6,358 bases of DNA from an uncultured Eubacterium sp. GTDB lineage: Bacteria; Bacillota; Clostridia; Peptostreptococcales; Anaerovoracaceae. Position 1 is the stretch's first letter; every line of letters starts with the position of its first letter. The notes under the pieces were generated by a model that worked only from the letters and a program-made list of their open reading frames with translations, was not told the DNA's origin and did no database searches. Of this stretch, positions 1-5,414 are shown in pieces. The stretch covers positions 1-6,358 of the forward strand of contig CAMOGZ010000090.1 in the NCBI GenBank assembly GCA_946614405.1. The letters are read 5' to 3'. Made by a program: the position numbers and the translations under genes.

Positions 1-26
1 AAAACGGCAGCCTTCGGGCTGCCGTT
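1..26 (-). terminator. Rho-independent terminator of the foldase gene
   Basis: Read on the minus strand, AACGGCAGCC (26 to 17), loop CGAA (16 to 13) and GGCTGCCGTT (12 to 3) form a perfect 10-bp GC-rich stem. It is followed by TTTT at 4 to 1, where the window ends, so the full length of the U tract is unknown. It begins 24 nt after the stop codon of the foldase gene at 51. On the plus strand the same loop reads C(TTCG)G, a very stable tetraloop, but no T tract follows there, so the minus direction is favoured. Confidence 0.85.
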
Positions 27-50
27 CGTCGTACCAATATTCAGATTGGA

Positions 51-1319
51 TTATTCTTTATCTTCGGATGCTGCCTTGTCGGTACTCTCGGTGGCGGCCT
101 TATCCTCGGTCTTTTCCTCGGTCTTCTTATCTACCTTCTTGCCCAGTTCCATCAGTTTGTCTTCTACTGCGGTGATCATGTAGGACTGTCTCATGTTGTT
201 CTCTTCTGCATACTCCATGATGTCCTGTCCGTAGGAATCCTTGAACTGTTCTTCTGTCATGCCGCTGCTCTCCAGCAGGTCCAGGAGATATTTCTTGAAT
301 TCCTTGTCGTTGACCTTGACGCCTTCCTTCTTGGCGATGGAATTGATGGTCAGGTAAGCCTTGACGTTCTCCTTGGCGGATTCCTTGTACTGCTTGTCCA
401 TCTCATCTGCGGTGGTGCCCATAGCAGTGTAGTAATCCTCTACGCTCATGCCGTACTGAGATACCATCTGCTCCTGCTGAGCCTTGATGTTCTCATACTC
501 GTGCTTATACTTGCCCTTCGGATACTTCTTCATCTTGGCATTGTCCACAGCCTGCTGAAGGAGATCGCTCTTGGCAGCGTTCTCAGCACTTTCCTTGGCC
601 TCTTTCTCCAGAGTCTTCTTCACATCGGCCTCGTAGTCCTTCTTGTTGTCGAAGTCACTGTTCTTCTTGATGAATGCCTCATCGTATTCCGGTGTGACGG
701 AAACGCTCTTGCTGTTGATCTTGACGGTGAAGACTACCTTCTTGCCTGCTACTTTCTCATTGGTGTAGTCCTTGGGGAACTGCAGCTTCAGGTCTACGGT
801 GTCGCCGATCTTCTTTCCGATCAGTCCATCCTCGAATCCGTCGATGAAGGATCCGGAACCGATGGTCAGATCATACCCTTCTGCGGAGTTTCCGTCGAAA
901 GGCTTGCCGCCGATCTTGCCCTCGTAATCGATGTTCACGGTATCTCCATCTGCTACCTTGCCCTTCTTCACGGTCTTGGTAGTGGTGGCAGCCTGCAGAT
1001 TCTGCTGGATCCGCTCCTGGACCTGCTCATCGGTGACCTTGGTCTCCTCGATGGTGTACTCCAGATCCTTGTAATCTCCCAGTGTGACATACTTGTCATA
1101 GTTGGAATAAATGTAGCTGTTCTCATTGAACAGACCCTCGTTGGCGTGGCGATACCATACCAGCGCGCCTGCCACGATCAGGCAGAGGATCAGGATCCCC
1201 AGTACCAGCTTGCCCCACGGAAACGGACGCTTGACCTTCTTGTAGGCGTCGGTGCCTACCGTTGCCCGCTCCAGTTCTTCTTGTTTGTGTAATTCTTTGA
1301 TTCTGTTACCTTTAGACAT
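51..1319 (-). CDS. Membrane-anchored FKBP/trigger-factor-like peptidyl-prolyl isomerase
   Basis: This 422-residue protein is probably an extracytoplasmic folding factor. Seen in the sequence: a charged N-terminus (1-33, with KKVKRPFPWGK just before the membrane), one hydrophobic segment at about 36-56, a linker, an FKBP-type domain at about 120-203, an alpha-helical region resembling the trigger factor C-terminal chaperone domain at about 210-395, and a Lys/Glu/Thr/Ala tail at 396-422. FKBP landmarks are Y132, F141-D142, the run FIDGFEDGLIG at 158-168, FPKDY at 181-185 and GKKVVFTV at 192-199. The positive-inside rule puts the catalytic part outside the cell. Classical trigger factor has an N-terminal ribosome-binding domain; here a membrane anchor takes its place, so this is not the housekeeping tig gene. 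By analogy it could act like PrsA on secreted proteins, which is inference. The ATG at 1319 has AAGAGGG (1324-1330) 4 nt upstream. The gene lies downstream of malQ with a 109-nt gap, its own promoter and its own terminator. Confidence 0.88.
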   Translation of the reverse strand: MSKGNRIKELHKQEELERATVGTDAYKKVKRPFPWGKLVLGILILCLIVAGALVWYRHANEGLFNENSYIYSNYDKYVTLGDYKDLEYTIEETKVTDEQVQERIQQNLQAATTTKTVKKGKVADGDTVNIDYEGKIGGKPFDGNSAEGYDLTIGSGSFIDGFEDGLIGKKIGDTVDLKLQFPKDYTNEKVAGKKVVFTVKINSKSVSVTPEYDEAFIKKNSDFDNKKDYEADVKKTLEKEAKESAENAAKSDLLQQAVDNAKMKKYPKGKYKHEYENIKAQQEQMVSQYGMSVEDYYTAMGTTADEMDKQYKESAKENVKAYLTINSIAKKEGVKVNDKEFKKYLLDLLESSGMTEEQFKDSYGQDIMEYAEENNMRQSYMITAVEDKLMELGKKVDKKTEEKTEDKAATESTDKAASEDKE

Positions 1320-1377
1320 AATACCCTCTTAATAAATTGATAATATTTGCCGGCGCCATAATTCGCCAACATAATGG

Positions 1378-1388
1378 ATTATAGCACA
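1378..1388 (-). promoter_or_regulatory. Extended -10 promoter of the foldase gene
   Basis: On the minus strand the region reads TGTG-C-TATAAT, a perfect -10 hexamer (1378-1383) with a TGTG -16 element (1385-1388). No good -35 is present at 16-18 nt spacing, which is common for extended -10 promoters. The start point would be near 1371, giving a leader of about 50 nt. It lies in the gap after malQ, so the foldase gene need not depend on malQ transcription. Confidence 0.65.
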
Positions 1389-1428
1389 TCTGCTCAATCC
1401 TTTTGTAATGGAATGGTGAAAATTCCCC

Positions 1429-2943
1429 TTATCTTCCACTATCCTGAGTGATTTTCCGTATCTTTTCAGCAAGCTCCGGTGTGAATGCCCCCGGGCTCAT
1501 GCGCCATGCCCAGTTTCCTTCCCTGAGGCCCGGCGTATTGACTCTGGCCTCGCTGCCCAGATCCAGATGATCCTGCATGGGAATGATGCAGGTGTTGGCC
1601 CGGCTTCTCATGGCCAGAAGGATCATCAGCTGCGACGCCGTATCCGGGGTCAGCTCCGGTCCGTCCACGGGATTTCTGCGGAGGTACTCATAGAGAAAGA
1701 GCTGTTTCCATTCCGCCTCCGATGCGTACCAGCCCCGGGATGTATCATTGTCGTGAGTCCCGGTGTAGACCACGCAGTGCTCGGGATAGTTGATAGGCAT
1801 GTGGGGATTATACCAGTCATTCTCAAAGGCAAACTGGATGATCCTCATCCCCGGATACCCCGTTTCCTCAAGCAGCTCCCGGACATCATCGGTGATGATC
1901 CCCAGATCTTCAGCGAAGAACCGGACCTCTCCAAGCTTTTCCCGAAGGAAATTGAACAGTTCCATCTTCGGGCCGGGACGCCACTCACCGGTCAGAGCAT
2001 TCTCGGCATCTGCCGGAATGGCATAATATCCTGCAAGGCCCCGGAAGTGATCGATGCGGACCACGTCATAGAGTTCGAAGGTCTTGATCACCCTTCTGAG
2101 CCACCACTTATATACAGGCCGCTCATCCACCGGAAGGTCTGCACATCCGTCCCAGTCATAGAGAGGATTCCCCCACATCTGTCCTGTTTCCGAGAAGATA
2201 TCCGGCGGGCAGCCGGAGACGTCGATGGGTCGAAGTTCCTCATCCAGCTGGAAGATCTCGGGGTCGATCCAGTTATCCGCTCCATTGATGGATGTGTAGA
2301 TGGGCATGTCCCCTACGATCTGGATCCCCTTGCTGTGGGCATATTCCCGCAGGGCATGCCACTGGCGGAAAAACTCATACTGCATCCAGCAGAAGAAGTG
2401 GATGTCATCCTCTTTCTCTCTGCGCCAGCGCTCCAGGGCCTCTTCCCGGCGGAAGCGAATATCCTCCGGCCAAGTCCTCCAGTCATTCTCCCGGAAATGG
2501 ATCTGCAGCGCCCAGAACAAAGCCGTATCCTCCAGCCATTCCTGATTGTCCCGGCGAAACTCGTCAAACTCCTCATCCGGCTGATAGCGGCTGTAGGCCT
2601 GATGCAGCAAAGGATAGCGGACCTCCTCCAGATAGATGTAATCGATTCGGTCAGGCTTTGTGCCATGGAGCTGCTCCGCATAGGCCGCAAGCTCCTCTTC
2701 TGTGAGAAGGCCCTGTGCGCAGAGCTCCTCTGGGTCGATATACAGAGGATTCCCTGCGAACCCGGACAAAGCATCATAGGGGGATCCACCGTTCAGGGTC
2801 ATCCCCAGGGGGAGGATCTGCCAGTAGCGCTGGCCCGCCTCGACGAGCCGGTCCACGAACTGCCGCGCCTCCTCAGAAAAACAGCCGATCCCGTAAGGGG
2901 ACGGCAATGAAAACACCGGTAATAATATTCCACTTGCTCTCAT
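1429..2943 (-). CDS. malQ: 4-alpha-glucanotransferase (amylomaltase, GH77)
   Basis: This cytoplasmic enzyme moves alpha-1,4-glucan segments between maltodextrins, releasing glucose and building longer chains for glycogen or maltodextrin metabolism. The protein has 504 residues, the usual size of the bacterial amylomaltase type. The catalytic triad of GH77 is visible: nucleophile D298 in VRIDHFRG, acid/base E345 in FFAEDLG, and D398 in GTHDNDT. Other family hallmarks are GDMPIY, CPPDIFSETGQMWGNPLYDW (about 245-264), GSEARVNTPG and GNWAWR near the C-terminus. The frame stays open upstream to 3051, but ATG 2943 is chosen because AAGGAG (2950-2955) sits 6 nt before it and the family normally starts close to an RASGILLPVFSLPS-like motif. 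The upstream ATG at 2958 overlaps that Shine-Dalgarno site. No glycogen phosphorylase or sugar transporter gene lies next to it here. No clear terminator follows; only a weak GGAAT/ATTCC hairpin without a T tract is seen. Confidence 0.97.
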   Translation of the reverse strand: MRASGILLPVFSLPSPYGIGCFSEEARQFVDRLVEAGQRYWQILPLGMTLNGGSPYDALSGFAGNPLYIDPEELCAQGLLTEEELAAYAEQLHGTKPDRIDYIYLEEVRYPLLHQAYSRYQPDEEFDEFRRDNQEWLEDTALFWALQIHFRENDWRTWPEDIRFRREEALERWRREKEDDIHFFCWMQYEFFRQWHALREYAHSKGIQIVGDMPIYTSINGADNWIDPEIFQLDEELRPIDVSGCPPDIFSETGQMWGNPLYDWDGCADLPVDERPVYKWWLRRVIKTFELYDVVRIDHFRGLAGYYAIPADAENALTGEWRPGPKMELFNFLREKLGEVRFFAEDLGIITDDVRELLEETGYPGMRIIQFAFENDWYNPHMPINYPEHCVVYTGTHDNDTSRGWYASEAEWKQLFLYEYLRRNPVDGPELTPDTASQLMILLAMRSRANTCIIPMQDHLDLGSEARVNTPGLREGNWAWRMSPGAFTPELAEKIRKITQDSGR

Positions 2944-2949
2944 GATAAA

Positions 2950-2955
2950 CTCCTT
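2950..2955 (-). promoter_or_regulatory. Ribosome binding site that fixes the malQ start
   Basis: AAGGAG on the minus strand lies 6 nt before ATG 2943. It separates the likely start from the in-frame ATGs at 2958 and 2973 and the far upstream start at 3051, which would add residues unlike the family. Confidence 0.85.
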
Positions 2956-2971
2956 CATCGTCTTCGTTCCC

Positions 2972-3001
2972 ATTGTAACACAGAACTGACCAGTAAGTAA
3001 A
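2972..3001 (-). promoter_or_regulatory. Probable malQ promoter
   Basis: On the minus strand TACAAT (2972-2977) is preceded by the extension TGTG-T. TTTACT (2996-3001) is a moderate -35 with 18-nt spacing. The start point would be near 2965, giving a leader of about 22 nt. Within the spacer a small inverted repeat, ACTG-AC-CAGT (2985-2994), is visible and may or may not be an operator. Confidence 0.6.
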
Positions 3002-3009
3002 ATAAATGA

Positions 3010-3038
3010 TTGACTTTCTAAGCATAAAACTTTATAAT
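3010..3038 (+). promoter_or_regulatory. Strong sigma-A promoter of the amidase gene
   Basis: TTGACT (3010-3015), a 17-nt spacer and TATAAT (3033-3038) match the housekeeping consensus at 11 of 12 positions. The bases just upstream (2995-3009) are A/T-rich, like an UP element. Transcription would begin near 3045, leaving a leader of about 100 nt before ATG 3147. Its -35 lies only 8 nt from the -35 of the divergent malQ promoter, so polymerases at the two sites may interfere with each other. Confidence 0.8.
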
Positions 3039-3069
3039 TATTGTAAACCAAGCTATGTTAGTACGGCAT

Positions 3070-3100
3070 GATTCAGGGGAATCGCATCGGGGGACGCGAT
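3070..3100 (+). other. Overlapping small hairpins in the amidase leader
   Basis: GATTC (3070-3074), loop AGGG and GAATC (3079-3083) form a perfect 5-bp hairpin. ATCGC (3081-3085) can also pair with GCGAT (3096-3100), enclosing the G-rich run at 3089-3093. The two share bases 3081-3083, so they cannot both form fully. The second hairpin covers the G-rich run and the upstream in-frame ATG at 3099. No known riboswitch class is recognised. Both stems are short and could be chance. Confidence 0.3.
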
Positions 3101-3135
3101 GATCATGCTGGTTTTGGTATTTCAAAGGGAAATTG

Positions 3136-3139
3136 GGAG
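3136..3139 (+). promoter_or_regulatory. Ribosome binding site favouring the amidase start at 3147
   Basis: GGAG lies 7 nt before ATG 3147. The rival in-frame ATG at 3099 has only the G-rich run GGGGGA (3089-3094) 4 nt away, and would add 16 residues upstream of an otherwise ordinary cytoplasmic N-terminus. Confidence 0.65.
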
Positions 3140-3146
3140 ATTGAAT

Positions 3147-3917
3147 ATGGCACACATCACTAGTGATATGAGTGATGCGCAGATCCGTCGTGTACTGCGC
3201 AGAGAGAAGAAACGAAGAGCGCGGATTAAGGTCGCAAGCAGACTGGGGATTCTGATCCTTGTCATCTTTATGATGATCTACCTGCTGGTTACCGGAATTC
3301 AGCGTATTTTTATTACCGATACACATGCTGCTGACATCGCCACCGGGCAGGACATACGGGGAACCATCTTCGTGGATGCCGGCCATGGCGGAGATGATCC
3401 GGGAGCTGAGGCCAAGGGACGCCTGGAGAAGGATGACACCCTGGTCATGGCCAAGGCCATCAAGAAGGCCCTGGAGAAGAAGGGATTCAAGGTAGTCATG
3501 TCCCGCACCGAGGACGTCACCGTAGACCGTGAGGCCCGGGGCAAGATGGCCAACGAGGCCGGCGCCGGACTGATGATCTCCTGTCACAGAAACAAGGCGA
3601 CAGAGGGTCAGGGAATCGAGATGTGGATCCCCTCCGCCAACGGCAATGCAGACCGCATGCTGGGCGAGAGCATCATGTTCTACATGGAGAAGGTGGGCAT
3701 CACCGCCAACCGCGGCGTACGTGCCGGCACTCTCCCCGATGCCACCGATGATTACGCAGAGAACCGGACTTCCAACATGCCCTCCGTTCTCATCGAGTTC
3801 GGATTCATGAGTGACGACGAGGACAACGAACTCTTTGATACTCATCTGAACGAGTATGCCGCAGCCGTGGCCAAGGGCGTCAGCAAGACCTACGCCAACC
3901 TCTACGAGAAGGACTGA
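3147..3917 (+). CDS. Membrane-anchored N-acetylmuramoyl-L-alanine amidase (Amidase_3)
   Basis: This is a zinc hydrolase that cuts the bond between N-acetylmuramic acid and L-alanine in peptidoglycan, for wall turnover, cell separation or spore-related remodelling. The 256-residue protein has a basic cytoplasmic N-terminus (RRVLRREKKRRAR at about 14-26), one membrane segment at about 34-50, a short linker and an Amidase_3 domain from about 72 to 250. Predicted zinc ligands are H80 in FVDAGHGG, E94 in GRLEKD and H147 in SCHRNKA; the catalytic Glu is E217 in PSVLIEFGFMSD. All four are present, so it should be active. There is no SH3, LysM or other wall-binding domain, so the anchor alone would localise it. 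It cannot be assigned to CwlD, AmiC or another named subgroup from sequence alone. An in-frame ATG at 3099 is an alternative start. It has its own strong promoter and is followed 12 nt later by a terminator; it is divergent from malQ and convergent with the antiporter gene. Confidence 0.92.
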   Translation: MAHITSDMSDAQIRRVLRREKKRRARIKVASRLGILILVIFMMIYLLVTGIQRIFITDTHAADIATGQDIRGTIFVDAGHGGDDPGAEAKGRLEKDDTLVMAKAIKKALEKKGFKVVMSRTEDVTVDREARGKMANEAGAGLMISCHRNKATEGQGIEMWIPSANGNADRMLGESIMFYMEKVGITANRGVRAGTLPDATDDYAENRTSNMPSVLIEFGFMSDDEDNELFDTHLNEYAAAVAKGVSKTYANLYEKD

Positions 3918-3929
3918 TCAGAAATTAAT

Positions 3930-3967
3930 AAGCGCTTGAGCAATTGCTCAGGCGCTTTTTTCTTTTT
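3930..3967 (+). terminator. Strong terminator between convergent genes, possibly bidirectional
   Basis: AAGCGCTTGAGC (3930-3941), loop AATT (3942-3945) and GCTCAGGCGCTT (3946-3957) form a 12-bp stem with one G-T wobble, followed by two T runs (3956-3961 and 3963-3967). It is a textbook terminator for the amidase gene. On the minus strand the same hairpin is followed by TTATTAATTTC, a poorer T-rich tail that could also end antiporter transcripts. The right arm and T tract are the last coding bases of the antiporter gene, whose stop TGA is at 3948-3950. Confidence 0.88.
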
Positions 3968-5273
3968 CATTGAACCATTTCCTCTTGGCAAACCAGTACC
4001 AGACGGGTACCAGGAACATATAGAATGCATAGAGCATGGACTCCACCCCCACTCCCATGAAGGACAGGGGCACCATGACGCCGATGGTCCAGGGGATGGT
4101 GCAGGCGATGAGGATCACGGAATTCTCCATGTCGATGGCCAGCTCCTGCCGGCTTCCGCCGCCGTCCAGGTAAGGCTTCTCCAACAGGTCGTTGCACATC
4201 AGGGTGGTGATGGTCTGATTGCAGAAAATCATGGACGTCACGATGCTGAGGATCACGATCACGGAGAACCGTCCGATGCGGGTGCATGCCCGGGAAAGCT
4301 GAGCCTGCAGGCTCTCCAGCATATGAGTCTCATTGAAGATCCCGGAGTAAGACGAGGATATGATCACGATGAGCACCACTTCCACCATGGAGGACAGACC
4401 GCCGCCGTTGAGGATGGCGCCCAGGCCCTCTCCCTGGGCCTGGTATCCCAGCACGCAGAACTTCAGGATGTCCGGAATCGGCACGCCCTGGACCAGCCAG
4501 GCCACCAGGGCTCCGCTGAGGATACTGAAGCCCATGGCTTTCATCACGCTCACATGGAGCAATGGAAGCAGGATCATCAGTACCGCCGGCACAAAGGCCC
4601 ACAGGGACAGGTTGAAGGATTCCTCGAATGAGGTCACCAGCTCCTGGTCCACATGACTGATGGGATGCCTCAGGGACAGCCCGGTGTATATGATGATGCT
4701 GACGATGAGCGGTACCATACCCGTCCGCATCATGAGTTTTACGTTGTTGAAGATCTCCGTGCCCGTGACTCCCGCCACCAGGTTGGCGCTGGAGGAGACC
4801 GGCGAGCAGCGGTCGCCGAAGTAAATGCCGGACATAATCACCCCTGCGGTGACCACCGGGTCCACTCCCCCGCTTCGGGCAAGGGTCATGAAGATGACTC
4901 CCACGGTTCCGGCCACGCCGAAGGACGTCCCCAGTGCGTAGCTGAGGAGACAGGACAGCAGGAAGGTGATGATCAGGAACAGCGGCGGCGTGATCACCTT
5001 CATACCATAATATACGAAGATCGTGATCGTTCCGGACATGCGCCAGATCGCCGTCACGAACCCAATGACCGCCATGACCTCAATGACGATGAGGGAATCC
5101 CGGATCCCCTTGGTTCCCATGGCTGTCAGATCTTTCAGGGGATAGCCCCGGTGCATTCCCACCAGTACAAAGCAAACAAGCCCCACCAACAGGGCGATCA
5201 CTGTTGAGAACCCCTTGATCAGCGCGGCGAACATACATCCCACAAAAACTAAAAAAGCAATGAGTAAATCCAT
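3948..5273 (-). CDS. nhaC: Na+/H+ antiporter NhaC family protein
   Basis: This is an integral membrane carrier of the NhaC family, whose studied members exchange Na+ for H+ or couple organic-acid or amino-acid movement to these ions. The protein has 441 residues, close to the family's usual 430-470, with around ten to twelve hydrophobic segments. Family marks are GTSFGVAGTVG (115-125), GIYFGDRCSPVSSSANL (149-165), NGGGLSSMVEV (289-299) and a second polar membrane motif, CNQTITTLMCND, at 351-362. The frame opens at a TTG (5294), but ATG 5273 is preferred: GGAG (5281-5284) lies 7 nt before it. The adjacent ATG at 5276 is only 4 nt from that site. The symbol marks the family; the true substrate cannot be read from sequence. 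The C-terminal codons for EKEKSA lie inside the terminator of the convergent amidase gene. A divergent paralogue starts 141 nt away. Confidence 0.88.
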   Translation of the reverse strand: MDLLIAFLVFVGCMFAALIKGFSTVIALLVGLVCFVLVGMHRGYPLKDLTAMGTKGIRDSLIVIEVMAVIGFVTAIWRMSGTITIFVYYGMKVITPPLFLIITFLLSCLLSYALGTSFGVAGTVGVIFMTLARSGGVDPVVTAGVIMSGIYFGDRCSPVSSSANLVAGVTGTEIFNNVKLMMRTGMVPLIVSIIIYTGLSLRHPISHVDQELVTSFEESFNLSLWAFVPAVLMILLPLLHVSVMKAMGFSILSGALVAWLVQGVPIPDILKFCVLGYQAQGEGLGAILNGGGLSSMVEVVLIVIISSSYSGIFNETHMLESLQAQLSRACTRIGRFSVIVILSIVTSMIFCNQTITTLMCNDLLEKPYLDGGGSRQELAIDMENSVILIACTIPWTIGVMVPLSFMGVGVESMLYAFYMFLVPVWYWFAKRKWFNEKEKSA

Positions 5274-5280
5274 CATACTA

Positions 5281-5284
5281 CTCC
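5281..5284 (-). promoter_or_regulatory. Ribosome binding site deciding the nhaC start
   Basis: GGAG on the minus strand sits 7 nt before ATG 5273 and 4 nt before ATG 5276. It falls inside the longer frame from TTG 5294, which makes that TTG an unlikely start. Confidence 0.7.
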
Positions 5285-5307
5285 GTAATGTCAATTATCC
5301 GAAAATC

Positions 5308-5336
5308 AGTTTATCACAGCAACCTATAAATGTCGA
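5308..5336 (-). promoter_or_regulatory. Promoter of the minus-strand nhaC gene
   Basis: On the minus strand TCGACA (5331-5336; 5 of 6 to consensus), a 17-nt spacer and TAAACT (5308-5313) preceded by TGTG-A form an extended -10 promoter. The start point would be near 5301, giving a leader of about 28 nt that includes the ribosome binding site at 5281-5284. Confidence 0.7.
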
Positions 5337-5343
5337 GAAAAAC

Positions 5344-5372
5344 TGTGCATTCTCCACTAAATGTGATATACT
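5344..5372 (+). promoter_or_regulatory. Promoter of the plus-strand NhaC-family gene
   Basis: TATACT (5367-5372) is preceded by TGTG-A (5362-5366), an extended -10. The hexamer at 17-nt spacing, TGTGCA (5344-5349), is a weak -35. Transcription would begin near 5379, giving a leader of about 36 nt. The element faces away from the nhaC promoter on the other strand, and the two share the sequence TGTGATA as inverted copies. Confidence 0.6.
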
Positions 5373-5414
5373 GTATAAGTTACTGAATTATTATATTATG
5401 GAGAGGTGTTTGTC

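Noticed and set aside
501..1292. 263-codon open frame on the plus strand, opposite the foldase gene
   Set aside because: It lies fully antisense to a gene with clear FKBP motifs, has no family-like motif, and its Leu/Val-rich composition is what the complement of Lys/Glu-rich codons gives.
1407..1424. Hairpin GGAAT/ATTCC after malQ as a terminator
   Set aside because: The stem is only 5 bp and AT-rich and is followed by TACAAAAGG, not a T tract.
1567..2910. 447-codon open frame on the plus strand, opposite malQ
   Set aside because: malQ has a complete GH77 catalytic triad and a well-placed ribosome binding site; the opposite frame shows no recognisable motif and is a codon-bias shadow.
3018..3845. 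275-codon open frame on the minus strand, opposite the amidase
   Set aside because: It overlaps the amidase coding region and its promoter, and has no domain-like pattern.
3936..5207. Two His/Asp/Gly-rich open frames on the plus strand (3936-4631 and 4653-5207), opposite nhaC
   Set aside because: His/Asp/Gly-rich translations are typical antisense products of hydrophobic membrane protein codons; the minus-strand frame has NhaC motifs.
5289..5294. TTGACA on the minus strand as a -35 box or TTG start for nhaC
   Set aside because: A matching -10 would fall inside the coding region, and the TTG start would lie upstream of the natural ribosome binding site; a better promoter exists at 5308-5336.
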